From positions 12,813 to 76,812 of the forward strand of contig JAWKZG010000024.1 in assembly GCA_041396125.1 (NCBI GenBank): a stretch of DNA of 64,000 nucleotides. The letters are read 5' to 3'. Source of the DNA: JAWKZG01 sp041396125 (GTDB lineage Bacteria > Pseudomonadota > Gammaproteobacteria > Competibacterales > Competibacteraceae). Below, one piece after another: positions 19,001 to 29,293 of this stretch. Every line of letters starts with the position of its first letter. Position 1 is the stretch's first letter. The notes below the pieces were generated by a model. It had not been told where the DNA came from and made no database searches. It saw only the letters and a program-made list of their open reading frames with translations. Position numbers and translations under genes: made by a program.

Positions 19001-21340
19001 GACCTGCAGGCCGGTGCTGGCACGGGCTTGACCGTCAGCCGTCAGGGCGATCAGCTCGAAGCTGGCATCCTGACCGGGTGCCAGATCGTCCTGAAAGCCT
19101 TTTTTGATGCCCAGATTGATATCCTGCAGCCGATAGGGCAGGGTCAGCAGCTGATTGACCGGCCGGCCACCCGGCTCGAACAGGGCAACCCGGACCTGTG
19201 CCTGCAGGGGGCGACTGGTATCCGGTCGCTCATCCAGTTGCAGTGTGATTTGGGCCTGACCGGCGGCGTCGGTGATGGGCGCATCCAGCCCGATACGTTT
19301 GCTCTCGAAGGATTCCTCAACCCGGCCAAAGTGAAAATCGGCATAGTCGGGAAACGGTTGCGGATCTTCCCGCAGCACGACTTCGGCATCGGTGCGTAAA
19401 TTGGCCGCTGGCGCGCCGTACAGATAATCACCTTGCAGGGTGATAGTCGTGGCCTGATCGGGGCGCAGCAGCTTGCGGTCGGCGCTGAGCGCGAGTTTCA
19501 GTTGTTGCGGGACGAAATCCTCCACCAGGAATTCCAGCACCCCGATCGGCTCTGCTGCAGGATCGGCGTATACCCGTGCCTGCCAGCTGCCGGTATAGGC
19601 GTTGGCCGGGATCAGCAATTGCGTGTGATAGGCACCGGCCCGCTCGTCGCGCAACGTGAAACGGTCGACTTCAACTTGGTCGGGACGGACCAGAGTCAGG
19701 GTCAAGGGGATATTCTGGGACGGTTTGAAGCCACGCTCATCGCGCAGTAACGTCATTAATTGCACAGTCTCGCCGGGGCGGTATACGCCGCGCTCGCTGT
19801 ACAGATAGGCATCCAGCGGGCCGGGCGCAGGGCGACCGGACACACCGCGATCACTCAGATCGAACGCGGCTCGGGTCAGATCCATAAAGGCGAAATCCAG
19901 CCCGTCCGCCAGCTCCTGCGAGGCCAGTAATAGGGCCGGTTCAGCGCCGCCCTTGCCGCGCAGCAGACCGGGATCGAATCGGGCATGGCCGAGCGCATCG
20001 GTGCTGGCCGTGCCCAGTTCTGTGTTATTGCGGGCGATCAGTGTAAGGGTCACGTCCGCGACTGGTTGGGTGCTGTTGAGCGAACGCACGAACACATGCA
20101 GGCCATCCGCGCCGCGAAAGCTGCTGAGCCCCAGATCTGACAGCACCAGCCACTGGGTGGCGCGCTGGTCCCAGAGATCGTTTTCCTGCCCGGCATCCTG
20201 GGCCGTAATGATGTAAATACCGGGTTGCGGATCGGTAATGATCTGATCGACCGGGATGGCTGTGGTGACTTCCTGGTTGCGCTCCTGGGTGATACTCAGC
20301 TCGCCCTGCCAGAGTAATTCACCGTTTTGTTTGGCGATACGCTGTACCTGACGGCCTGATAACAGCGCGGATATTTCACGCTGGTTGATCTGATTGACCA
20401 GATTCCGGTCATTAATGCGCAAGACCTCGATCCTGGCCCGCTCCACGTTGACGCTGGTGAGCGGTAAATCCTGCTGGCCAGCGCGTGGCAGGACGTAACT
20501 GGAGCCGCGAAAGCCGACGCTGGGGGTACGATCATCGACGTGGGCTGTAAAGGTTTCAGCGGCTTCGGTACGGCTGCCTGAGGCCGCTGGAATACCGGGT
20601 TTCAGGGTGATCTGGTAGTCTGCGCCGTACTCGACACCGCTCAGGCAAAGCCGGCTGTTTTCGGCGCGAATATCTGTCACGATTGACGGCGTGACCTGGA
20701 TATAATCGCGCCAGACCGGTGGATCGGTTTGCTGCAGCGTGTCGGAGAAGCGCACACAGATACGGGGCGGACTGGCATCAGATTCAACATCAATGCCGCG
20801 GATCTGGAACACCAGGCTGGCGGCCAGCTGGCGATAACGTCGGGCGATGTTTTTATCTTCCAGCAGACCCAGTCCTTCGCGCCAGGCTTCGAGGGCCAGC
20901 CGGGGCCGATTGGCATCGGCATATAAACCGCCCAGCTGAAACAGGGCGCGTGCCCGCTGCTGCTCGGAACCGGCATTGCGGTAAGCCAGATAAGCGGCTG
21001 CCAGGGCACGATGTTTGGGCGTGTTGCCGGCGCGCTGCTGCGGCACGTTCTGCCAGGCTTCACTCAGCGACAGCCACAGCAGGTCTTCGGTTTCCCCGGC
21101 GGCCAGCAGCTGTTCGTACTGATCGACAGCCTCCAGCCATAACTTCTGGCGACTAAAATTCAGCGCCCGCCGCAAGGCTCGCGCTTTGCTGAAATCCGCT
21201 GGCGTGCTGCGTTCAGCAATACGCTGCTGATAGTCTGATGCGGCGCTGGCCAGCGAGTTGTCCTCGAAAGCCAGACTACCGCGATAGCCTGTCAGCATGA
21301 GAAAAAACAGACCCAACAGAAAGATGGTTCGACCTCGCAT
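16089..21340 (-). CDS. Bacterial alpha-2-macroglobulin with thioester motif (one frameshift)
   Basis: Very large periplasmic protein of about 1750 residues, the size of E. coli YfhM/YfaS-type alpha-2-macroglobulins. These trap foreign proteases and bind them covalently. The N terminus is a signal peptide (RTIFLLGLFFLMLTGYRGSLA), followed by a helical TPR-like region, MG-type beta domains, a bait-like region, and a C-terminal alpha-toroid. The thioester signature GCLEQ is at 17439-17453, and the flanking sequence YPYGCLEQTTSRALPLL is canonical. One G is missing at about 18534: reading TPGFI-stop becomes TPGVYLTATAYRPAQ. The usual neighbour, penicillin-binding protein 1C, is absent; instead a glycan gene cluster diverges upstream. 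Confident identification. Confidence 0.92.
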
Positions 21341-21778
21341 AAGGGACTCCTGTCACCGATGACGGTTAACTGTTTGCGTAATCAGGCGCTGCCGGTAGGA
21401 CAGCTTGGGGTAATACCATTTTAGCGTGTTGGTTGCTGCGATAGTTCGTGCGACAATAAAAATCCTGACTATGCAGCTTTAAACTGCATTCTTAATATTA
21501 AGTTGTAACCCTGAAAAGCTGTGTCAAAAACAGCTTATGATGTCGGGCAGGAATGTCCCAAAGGGAAAACAGAACTCTTAAGGGGTTGTTTTCCAAAAAA
21601 ATGAAAATCTTTGATTTTCGATTTCAAAAAGTCTCGCCGTGCAACGGGAAATGGTATTTTTGAAACGGACCTTAAGTTGTATCCTTCCTGGGAAGATTGT
21701 CGCTTGTTATCCACTAATCTGAATCATCCTCTCACTCGCGCCCGCTCCGGACCCGATCACAGCCCCTGTTACGGGCAA
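21341..21778. other. Divergent intergenic region between alpha-2-macroglobulin and glycan genes
   Basis: About 440 bp with no convincing gene. An open frame runs from 21611 into the next gene but has no good start or ribosome site, so I treat it as leader. It holds an inverted repeat AAGCTGT-N7-ACAGCTT (21514-21534) and a GAAAATC / GATTTTC hairpin at 21603-21619. The segment from about 21614 to 21650 resembles the leader of the DUF1254 gene (about 41677-41712). Confidence 0.5.
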
Positions 21779-22936
21779 ATGCTGCTGGCCGGCTTGTTAG
21801 GCTTGCTGGCAGTACTGCTGGCGGGTAACGGGTATCTGGGCGGTGAGCGCTATCGGGCTGATCTGAGCATCAGGTTTTTGCCGGACAAACTCACACTGGT
21901 ACAAGGCGAAGGGCATACGCAGCCTGAGGCCATCACGATCCACGCCTTGTCAGAGCAGGGCGTCGCGCTGCTGAGCAGTCCGCGCGGGCTGGTGTTCCAG
22001 GCTGCGCCGCTGGAGCGTTTGCGCTGGTGTCTGGAGGGCCCCGGCAGCGGACTGCAATTGCAGGTGCTGTGGGTCACCCTTACGGCACCGGTCAGTAGCG
22101 CTGTGTTGCCGGCCGAGCCGGGTTGTCATGAGTTCGCCATGGATACACAGGAAAACTGGGCCGGTGCGGTGAATGGTCTGGGGTTTCAGTTGAGCGGTGA
22201 GCTGACCGGGCCGGTGGTGCTGTCCGCTGTGCAGTTGCGGCCGGCGATCCCCACGCCGCTCGAACTGGCCCGGGAAATCTGGCGTGACTGGAGTAAGCAC
22301 AGTCGCTGGCTGACCAGCGAGGTGCATTTCGTCCGGCTGGGTTCTCTGCAGCCCCTGGTACCCTTGACGCTTGTCCTGATAACCTGGGTGCTTTGCAGTG
22401 TTCTGATTTTCTGGCTTTTGACGCTCCGGTTGAGGCCCGGAGGCCGCACTCTGGCCACCGCCGGTGCCAGCTTTATCGTGTTCGCCTGGTTGCTGATTGA
22501 CGGCCTCTGGCAGTGGGAGCTGGCGCGCCGGGTGGATGAAAGTTACCGCTTGCTGGCGCATCAGCCAATGCAGGAACGCCTGCGTTATTACGACGGCGAA
22601 CTGATCACACTGGTCGATTCGATCCGCGCCTTATTGCCGCCCGGATCGCAGCGCCTGTTCATCTTGAGTGATGAGGCACATCGTACGCAAAAACTGCGTG
22701 CACATTATCATCTGCTGCCTCACAACGTGAATTCGCAGGGTCAACTGCCACCACCGCCCGAGCTGGCCCGGCCGGGCGATTATGTGTTGATTTTCGGTCG
22801 TATCGATAACCTGCGCTATCGTAACCGACGCGGCCGGGAAGCTCTGATCTGGGGTGCCAATAATCAATTTCAGTTGCCCGTAACGCCTTTACTGGCTGAA
22901 CATGGCGGGTTGTTATTCCGGGTGCGGGAACCATAA
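21779..22936 (+). CDS. Hypothetical inner-membrane protein of the glycan gene cluster
   Basis: About 385 residues from the ATG at 21779; no family is recognised with confidence. There is an N-terminal membrane helix (LLAGLLGLLAVLLAGNGYL), then a predicted periplasmic beta-rich region to about residue 180, then two helices (PLVPLTLVLITWVLCSVLIF and TAGASFIVFAWLLIDGLWQ). A C-terminal soluble domain follows (GSQRLFILSDEAHRTQKLRAH, then PGDYVLIFGR). The stop overlaps the ATG of the following polytopic protein (TAATG at 22934), so they are probably translationally coupled. The combination suggests a partner of a lipid-linked sugar transferase, by inference only. The start is uncertain. Confidence 0.65.
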   Translation: MLLAGLLGLLAVLLAGNGYLGGERYRADLSIRFLPDKLTLVQGEGHTQPEAITIHALSEQGVALLSSPRGLVFQAAPLERLRWCLEGPGSGLQLQVLWVTLTAPVSSAVLPAEPGCHEFAMDTQENWAGAVNGLGFQLSGELTGPVVLSAVQLRPAIPTPLELAREIWRDWSKHSRWLTSEVHFVRLGSLQPLVPLTLVLITWVLCSVLIFWLLTLRLRPGGRTLATAGASFIVFAWLLIDGLWQWELARRVDESYRLLAHQPMQERLRYYDGELITLVDSIRALLPPGSQRLFILSDEAHRTQKLRAHYHLLPHNVNSQGQLPPPPELARPGDYVLIFGRIDNLRYRNRRGREALIWGANNQFQLPVTPLLAEHGGLLFRVREP

Positions 22937-24390
22937 TGTTAGTTGCTTTATTGATTGCCTTGCTGCTGCCCTGGCTGGTCGGGCTGCTGGCGCTGCGGGT
23001 GCTGCGTCTGCCGCCCATGCTGACAGCCGGCGCGGGTTTTTTGCTGGGGATGATCGGTTTGTCCCTGCTGCTGCGAGCGTGGTCAGGTCTGGATCTGCCT
23101 TTGCAGTTCATGCCGGTTCTGCTACTGCTCATGCTGCTGGCTTTGATGCTGACGCCGCTGGCGGTCAAGTGCCGACCGGCTGCGCCTGGCGCAGGTACGG
23201 GAGCATCGTTTACTGATCTTGGGGCTATGGCGCGGCTGGCTTACACTATTTTGCTGTTACTGCTCATCGTTCGCTATGCCGCGCTGGCGGGTGAAATCGC
23301 CTGGCGGCCCTTGTTGGGCTGGGATGCCTGGGCCAGTTGGGCGGTCAAGGCAAAAGTCTGGTTTTATCAACAGCATATAACGCCTTTTGTGTCCAGTGAG
23401 GCGTGGCTGGCGTGGGCTGGAGATTCAGTCTACACTGTCATCGCCAACGATTATCCGGCCACGATTCCTATTGCAGACCTGGTTCGCGCTGGCCTGGGGC
23501 GAGTGGCTGGAAACTGCGGCCAATACACCCTGGCTGATCAGTGCGCTGGCGCTGGGACTCGGGTTTTTACAGTCACTGCCGGATCGCGGGTGCCGGTGCA
23601 CTGTTCGCTCTGCTGTTTACCTACCTGTTGTTGTCACTGCCACTGCTCAATACGCATGTTGCGCTGGCCGGTTATGCTGATCTCTGGCTGACGGCCTGTT
23701 ACGGTCTGGCGGCGCTGTCGCTGTTGCAGTGGTGTCGCAGCGGCGATTATCGGCAGCTGGGGCTGGGCCTTTTGCTGGGGGTTTGTCTGCCTTTGATTAA
23801 GGTGGACGGTACCGTCTGGGCCTTGGGTCTGCTGGTGCTGGTGCTGGTGCGCGCGCTGGGCAAAGGTTTTTGGATTTTGCTGCTGTTGACGCTGGTCGGA
23901 GCGACTGTCTGGTATCGACTCGGCGGTGTGCAACTGGGACCCTGGCAGATTACGCCGCAATTGATCGAACTGCCGTATATCGGACGCTATGAATTGTTTT
24001 ATACCGCGAACTGGGCTGCGGTCCGTGATCCAGTTACTGTTTGGCGGCAGCTGGCATTTGCTCTGGCATCTCGCCCCGCTGAGTCTGCTGGCGCTGCTGT
24101 TTCCCGCTTTGCGGCTGCGCTCGCCAGCCTTGTTTTACGGCGCGGTATTATTCCTGTTCGATCTGCTGGTGCTGTATGTGCTGTTCTTCTTCACCCAGGC
24201 GGCGCAATGGGCTGTTGATGCGACCTCGCTTAATCGTCTGTTTATGCACATCTCGCCGTTGGCGGTGTTTCTGCTTTTTCTGCTGAGTCAGGCGGTACTG
24301 TTGTCTACAGGGGCGTCTAAAGGGTCGAATACAGGGCCGCAATCTGCTGTGCCACCCGCTCAATTGAAAAATCCTGCTGCAGCGCGCTGA
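22936..24390 (+). CDS. Polytopic membrane protein, GT-C glycosyltransferase-like (three frameshifts)
   Basis: About 483 residues with 10 or more membrane helices after joining frames. The segment LLGWDAWASWAVKAKVWFYQ near residue 130, with acidic residues after the first helices, is typical of GT-C (ArnT/RgtA-like) glycosyltransferases that use polyprenyl-linked sugars. A conserved-looking SLNRLFMHISPLAVFLLF lies near the C terminus. Extra bases at about 23466, 23571 and 24036 break the frame; corrected joins give ETAANTPWLISALALGLGF then IAGAGALFALLFTYLL, and later GGSWHLLWHLAPLSLLALLF. Its 3' end overlaps the convergent GT4 gene by 74 bp. The sugar donor and acceptor are unknown. Confidence 0.7.
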
Positions 24391-25483
24391 AGCCGTTAGC
24401 GCCGTATCGGGCGCGTTGTGCAGGGGCGTTGGCCAGACGCTGAATGGCATCAGCCAGCGGGCCGGCCTGATGTGGTGGCACCGTCTCGCCGGCCTGACTG
24501 GACTGTACCACCCAGCCGGTACCGGAACCTTCGATCGCGCTGGCAATCAGCGGTTTGGCATAGCGCATCGCTTCCAGCAAAACCACCCCGAAAGCTTCGG
24601 TGTGCTCCAGTGAGGGCAGGCAGAACAGATCGCAACTGGCCAGCAGTGCGTCCAGTACCGCCTGTTCGGTATAGCCCAGCAGTGTGACCTGATCAGCCAG
24701 GCCTCGTTGCCGGATCTGCGCCTCAAGCTGCGCCCGATACTCACCACTGCCGGCGATCAGCAGCCGCACCTGAGGGCAGCAGGCAATCGCATCCAGCAAG
24801 ACCTGATGACCTTTATAGTAAGTCAGCCGCCCGATGCTGAGCAGGCGCAGAGTCGTTGTTTGATGACTTTTCCAGAGTCGCTCGGCTTAAGCGTGTGCCG
24901 TAGCGGTCAGCTGCGGGGGCTTGGGCTGGATGCCCAGCGGAATAATACGGGTCCGGTCATGCCAGTCTGCCAGCCCGGTGCTGGCAGCCAGATACGGCGG
25001 CGAGGTGGCAATAATGGCGCTGCTGCGTGCCAGCAGGCGCTGTTCCAGCGGACGGTAGGCTCGATAGGCCAGTGCCAGTCGTTTGTCCAGGGTGGAGGCG
25101 ATGACATCCGAATGCCAGTGCACCAGCCAGGGCAGGGCACGTGCCTGCCGACTGGCCAGACACCAGAAGGCCGAGGTATTCGGCATATGAATATGCAACA
25201 GATCGGGTTTGAAATCCTGGATAGCGCGATCCAGCCAGCGGAGGAAAAGCGGGCTGACCGGCGCGTACAGCAGACGCCCGTGGCAGGGGGCACGGTAAAT
25301 CGGACAATTCTGATAGGTCTCCCGATTGCCGCGATGGGCGTCGGTATAACCAGGATGGCTGTGCACCAGCGCTGCGCTGTGGAGGGTATCAAATGAGCCG
25401 AACGCAGTCAGCAAATCAGCCATGAAATGCTCAATGCCCCCGGCAAACGGCGGGAAAAACTTGCCGATATGAAGTACCCGCAT
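24317..25483 (-). CDS. Glycosyltransferase family 4 (in-frame stop codon as read)
   Basis: A 388-codon GT-B fold glycosyltransferase. The N-terminal half opens MRVLHIGKFFPPFAGGIEHF and includes LLHIHMPNTSAFWCL and the segment SSAIIATSPPYLAAS. The C-terminal half has LRLLSIGRLTYYKGHQVLLDAI, then RLLIAGSGEYRAQLE and CLPSLEHTEAFGVVLLEAM, the EX7E-type nucleotide-sugar site. A TAA at 24887-24889 interrupts it near codon 199, but the same reading frame continues, so this is not a single indel. It is either a substitution error, a compensated pair of indels or a true nonsense mutation. It probably transfers sugars in an envelope polysaccharide pathway with its neighbours. Confidence 0.82.
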
Positions 25484-25536
25484 AGCGTGTCGAAAGGGTG
25501 CCTTAAAGGCTTGGGCTGGTAGCCTGGCCGATGTGT

Positions 25537-25899
25537 TTAATCGGTCGGGCTTTGGCTGCTTTCGAGTTCATGCAGTCGATCCTGCAGCAGCGCAACCCGC
25601 TGCACCAGACGGCGGATGGCGATTTCCTGGCGCGAACGCTCCAGATCCAGCAGCAGGACTTTGATAACGATCATGACAAAGCCGAGTATGACCGCCAGCA
25701 TGGGTGGGTAACTAACCCCGAGGGCGACCCCGAACTGATCGACCACCCGCGGGAATAATCCCAACAGAAAGAACACGCAGGCGGCACACAGCCACCAGAC
25801 GGCATAAGGGCCGTGCATATGGCCACGCCGCACCAGAAAGATAATAGCAGCGGCCACAATAATGCCGATCAGTGAAGAGGTTAACTGGTAAGAAATCAT
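25537..25899 (-). CDS. DUF2304 family membrane protein
   Basis: A 120-residue protein with three predicted helices (SSLIGIIVAAAIIFLVR, AVWWLCAACVFFLLGLF, PMLAVILGFVMIVIKVLLLDLE) and a C-terminal coiled-coil-like stretch RRLVQRVALLQDRLHELE. This is the arrangement of DUF2304 proteins, which nearly always sit next to a family 2 glycosyltransferase, as here with the gene ending at 25960. The pair is thought to act together in polyprenyl-phosphate sugar synthesis or export; that role comes from family context, not from the sequence itself. Confidence 0.8.
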   Translation of the reverse strand: MISYQLTSSLIGIIVAAAIIFLVRRGHMHGPYAVWWLCAACVFFLLGLFPRVVDQFGVALGVSYPPMLAVILGFVMIVIKVLLLDLERSRQEIAIRRLVQRVALLQDRLHELESSQSPTD

Positions 25900-25959
25900 T
25901 AAATAAAGACTTGCGCTGACAACAAAAACAGGATGGATCGCATTGCGGCGCGGATTATA

Positions 25960-26697
25960 TCAGAGTCTTTCCGACTTGCTGAGATAATGCTTCGATTGAG
26001 GTCTGTTCATCCGTGCCAGCGCCAGTAAACTGGTATGGGCCATGTACTTGGCGACGATCAGCCAGGAACTGAACACACGTGATTTGCCATTGGCGCGCGC
26101 CTGCATCGCCACCGGCACCTCGATAATGCGCTGGCCGCCATTGCGCAGCATCAGCAGCACCCCGACATCCTGATAATCCAGCAGGGAAGCAGCCGATTTG
26201 ATCATGATCCGCATCGCGCTGCGATTATAAGCCCGAAAGCCCGAGGTGATATCCTCGATTTTCAGTCCGGTCAGCATGCGAAACCAGCGCCAGGCCAGCC
26301 GGCGGGCATTGCTGACCCGGGCTGGCGCTGCGCCAATGGTCACCTCGGCCTGATTCTGTTCAATCGGTTGCAACAGCGCTGGAATAAAACCAGGATCATG
26401 CTGACCGTCAGCGTCCATGGTGATAGCAATGGCATAATCGTTTTTCAGGGCGTAACGCAAGCCGGTCTGTATCGCCCCCCAGGCGCCCAGCCGCTGCGGC
26501 AGACAGATAACCCGCGCTCCCGCCCGCCGGGCCTCGGCGATGGTCTGATCCTGGCTGGCGTCATCCACCACGATGACATACGCGTTGCAGCTCTGGTGTA
26601 CGCGATCAATTACTGCTGCAATGGTGGTTTCCTCGTTAAACGCCGGAATAACCACCGCGCAGCGGGGACTGGCCGGGCTGTCTAGCATGGCTGGCAT
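25960..26697 (-). CDS. Glycosyltransferase family 2, DPM/PgaC-like
   Basis: A 245-residue GT-A fold enzyme. Motifs are CAVVIPAFNEETTIAAVI near residue 13, YVIVVDDASQDQT near 42, the metal-binding DADGQHDP near 95, and ITSGFRAYNR near 147, matching dolichyl-phosphate mannosyltransferase-like transferases that load sugars onto polyprenyl phosphate. There is no C-terminal membrane anchor; the adjacent DUF2304 protein could supply one. It is the first gene of the minus-strand glycan trio. Confidence 0.88.
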   Translation of the reverse strand: MPAMLDSPASPRCAVVIPAFNEETTIAAVIDRVHQSCNAYVIVVDDASQDQTIAEARRAGARVICLPQRLGAWGAIQTGLRYALKNDYAIAITMDADGQHDPGFIPALLQPIEQNQAEVTIGAAPARVSNARRLAWRWFRMLTGLKIEDITSGFRAYNRSAMRIMIKSAASLLDYQDVGVLLMLRNGGQRIIEVPVAMQARANGKSRVFSSWLIVAKYMAHTSLLALARMNRPQSKHYLSKSERL

Positions 26698-26946
26698 ACC
26701 GCAGCTATTGCAGTCGTGGGCAGGATGATGTCAAGCAGGGCTTCTACAGCGAGCATGGTGGCATAACCTTGTCTGGTTAAAAAATAAAAATTTATCGTTA
26801 TCAGCACTATGATTCTGGCAGTGGGCAGCATCCCGGCATTTCAGCGGCCGTAATGTGGACTCAATAACCCGGCCGCCGGATACCTTACAGTTTATATCAA
26901 ATTATCTTCAAACGCGGGCAGATTGTTGGCAGTATTGGGTCGTGTT

Positions 26947-28245
26947 TTAGAGCAAACTGCGGGCCAATCCGGCCAGATAGACCGAACCACTTACGCATAG
27001 CAGTTCATCATCAGCCAGCCTGGCGCGACAGCGCAGTACCGCCTGACGGGGATCGGCAATTGCCTCGACCGCAAGGCCAAGGTGCTGGCTCAGCAGCGCG
27101 GTAACCGGTGCCGCAGATTGCGAGCGGGTGGGATCAGCCTGGGTCAGTGTGATGCGATCACCGGGCCGATACAGCGCATCGACAATAGACTGGGGTTGTT
27201 TACCGCTGGTAAAGGAGAGCAGCCAGTGGATCCGCCGGCAGGGCAGACTGTTGACGAAGTGACGCAAAGCGGCCGCTGAATCGGTCGTGTGAGCGCCATC
27301 GATGACAATCCAGGGTTGGCGGCTGAGCAGCTCGCAGCGCCCCGGCAAACGGGCTGCCGCCAACGCATGGCTGAGGGTATCGAGCAATCGTGCCGGCGGT
27401 CGGGGCGGCAGGCTTAAGGCGCAGCTGACTGCCAGGGCGGCGTTTAACTGGTGCTGCGCGGCGCTGAGCGGAAAGTGGATCGTCTGCTGTATACCTAGTC
27501 CCTGGTAAAGCAGTCCGTCCGGCCCGGCCTGGACGCTGAAATCACGCCCATAGCGTCGTACCGGCACCTGAAACGTGGCCGCCCGGGCGTCTATCAGTGC
27601 CTGCGCTGACAGGGGTAGCGGGCCGCATATCACGTTGGCACCCGGTTTAATAATGCCTGCTTTTTCGCGGGCGACATCCAGCAGCGTCGGCCCCAGTTTG
27701 TCGGTATGCTCAAGCTCGATACTGGTGATACAGCATACAACCGGCTCGACAATATTGCTGGCGTCCAGCCGTCCGCCCAGACCGACCTCGACAATGGCGT
27801 AATCCACCTGTTCCTGCTGAAACAGCAGCAGTGCCATGGTGGTGAGAGCATCAAAAAATGTGGGCGGATCATACGGATTAGCGCTGCGCAATGCCTGAAT
27901 GTCTGGTTCTATCGCTTCCATCAGCTCAGCGAAACGGGTTTCGCTGATGGCTTGGCCCGCTATCCGAAAACGCTCGGTCCAGTGCTGCAAGTGCGGCGAA
28001 CTGAACACGCCAACGCGATAACCGGCAGCGGACAATAGCTGCTCCAGCAGCAGCGCGGTCGAGCCTTTACCTTTGGAGCCGGTGATATGAATGATGGGAT
28101 AGGCCCGATGCGGATTGTCCAACCCGCGTAGCAGGGCGCGAATGGCGTGCAGTGCTGTAGCTGCCCGCGATTGATAAGGCCGTGCGGTCGGCAAAATCAG
28201 GCTCTGGAGTGTTACCAGGGCCTGTTCGAAGCGATTTTGCGGCAT
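26947..28245 (-). CDS. folC: Bifunctional folylpolyglutamate synthase/dihydrofolate synthase
   Basis: This 432-residue cytoplasmic ligase adds glutamates to folates and forms dihydrofolate from dihydropteroate. The P-loop is IIHITGSKGKGSTALLLEQ near residue 50, followed by GVFSSPHLQHWTERF, VDYAIVEVGLGGRLDASN near 145, and WIVIDGAHTTDSAAAL near 310, all typical. It lies 41 bp downstream of folD on the same strand, forming a folD-folC pair divergent from the corrinoid operon. Placement beside methyl-THF genes supports a local C1 module. Confidence 0.93.
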   Translation of the reverse strand: MPQNRFEQALVTLQSLILPTARPYQSRAATALHAIRALLRGLDNPHRAYPIIHITGSKGKGSTALLLEQLLSAAGYRVGVFSSPHLQHWTERFRIAGQAISETRFAELMEAIEPDIQALRSANPYDPPTFFDALTTMALLLFQQEQVDYAIVEVGLGGRLDASNIVEPVVCCITSIELEHTDKLGPTLLDVAREKAGIIKPGANVICGPLPLSAQALIDARAATFQVPVRRYGRDFSVQAGPDGLLYQGLGIQQTIHFPLSAAQHQLNAALAVSCALSLPPRPPARLLDTLSHALAAARLPGRCELLSRQPWIVIDGAHTTDSAAALRHFVNSLPCRRIHWLLSFTSGKQPQSIVDALYRPGDRITLTQADPTRSQSAAPVTALLSQHLGLAVEAIADPRQAVLRCRARLADDELLCVSGSVYLAGLARSLL

Positions 28246-28286
28246 GCGGGCGGGGGCTGGATTGAGCTGATGTAATGCAGCGGTTC

Positions 28287-29156
28287 TCAGCTCAGCCGGT
28301 GCTGGCGTCGGGTTGCCGTCAGGGTATTGTGCAACAGGCAGGCGATGGTCATCGGTCCGACGCCGCCCGGTACCGGCGTAATCGCACCGGCAACCGGCTC
28401 GGCAGAAGCAAAATCCACATCACCGACCAGGCGGGTTTTGCCGGTCCCGGTTTCAATCCGGTTGATGCCGACATCAATAACAGTCGCACCGGGTTTGATC
28501 CAGTCACCCGATACCATCTGCGGCCGGCCCACAGCAGCAACCAGAATATCGGCGCGGCGGCATTGTTCCGGCAGATCGCGGGTACGCGAATGGGCAATCG
28601 TGACGGTGCAGTTTTGCGCCAGCAGGAGCAGGGCCATCGGTTTTCCCACGATATTGCTGCGCCCGAGCACCAACGCGTTGGCACCACTTAAATCCTGCAG
28701 CTGATTTTGCAACAGCATTAAGCAGCCCAGCGGTGTACAGGGCACCATTGCCTGTTCGCCGATGGCCAGCAGCCCGACATTGATCGGATGAAACCCGTCC
28801 ACGTCTTTAGCCGGATCAATACTGTTCAGCACCAGCTTGCTGTCGATGTGCGCGGGCAGCGGCAGCTGTACCAGAATGCCGTTAACCTCTGGGTCGGTAT
28901 TCAGCTGCTTGATCAGGGCCAGCAGTTCATCCTGTGTGGTGCTGGCCGGCAGCCGGTGCTCGAATGAACGCATGCCGCATTCTTTCGCCTGTTTACCTTT
29001 ATTGCGCACGTAAACCTGACTGGCCGGGTCCTCCCCCACCAGCACTACGGTCAGTCCCGGTGTCAGGCCGTGTTGCTCCTGCAGGGTGCTGACCTCTTGT
29101 GCCATGCGCTGGCGTAAGGTTGCCGCGTATTGTTTACCATCGATTATTGTAGCCAT
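28287..29156 (-). CDS. folD: Bifunctional methylenetetrahydrofolate dehydrogenase/cyclohydrolase
   Basis: A 289-residue enzyme that interconverts 5,10-methylene-THF, 5,10-methenyl-THF and 10-formyl-THF using NADP+. The active-site segment YVRNKGKQAKECGM near residue 50 carries the catalytic Lys. LPLPAHIDSK near 97, GRSNIVGKPMALLLL near 165 and PVPGGVGPMTIACLL near 265 are the standard FolD signatures. It is the first gene of the folD-folC pair, and its start is 308 bp from the divergent corrinoid gene. It supplies the step after the MTHFR-like protein in methyl-group oxidation. Confidence 0.95.
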   Translation of the reverse strand: MATIIDGKQYAATLRQRMAQEVSTLQEQHGLTPGLTVVLVGEDPASQVYVRNKGKQAKECGMRSFEHRLPASTTQDELLALIKQLNTDPEVNGILVQLPLPAHIDSKLVLNSIDPAKDVDGFHPINVGLLAIGEQAMVPCTPLGCLMLLQNQLQDLSGANALVLGRSNIVGKPMALLLLAQNCTVTIAHSRTRDLPEQCRRADILVAAVGRPQMVSGDWIKPGATVIDVGINRIETGTGKTRLVGDVDFASAEPVAGAITPVPGGVGPMTIACLLHNTLTATRRQHRLS

Positions 29157-29293
29157 TGGGATCTCTTGATGAAGGCATGATCAGTGAACATTGTTGCGCC
29201 GCAGCTTACCGTAGCGTGACGGGCAATTTCAAAAGTATTGCAGGTCGCTTTTTACAACAGACCAGTGATCTTGTCAGAGCCAGCGCGCCCAAG

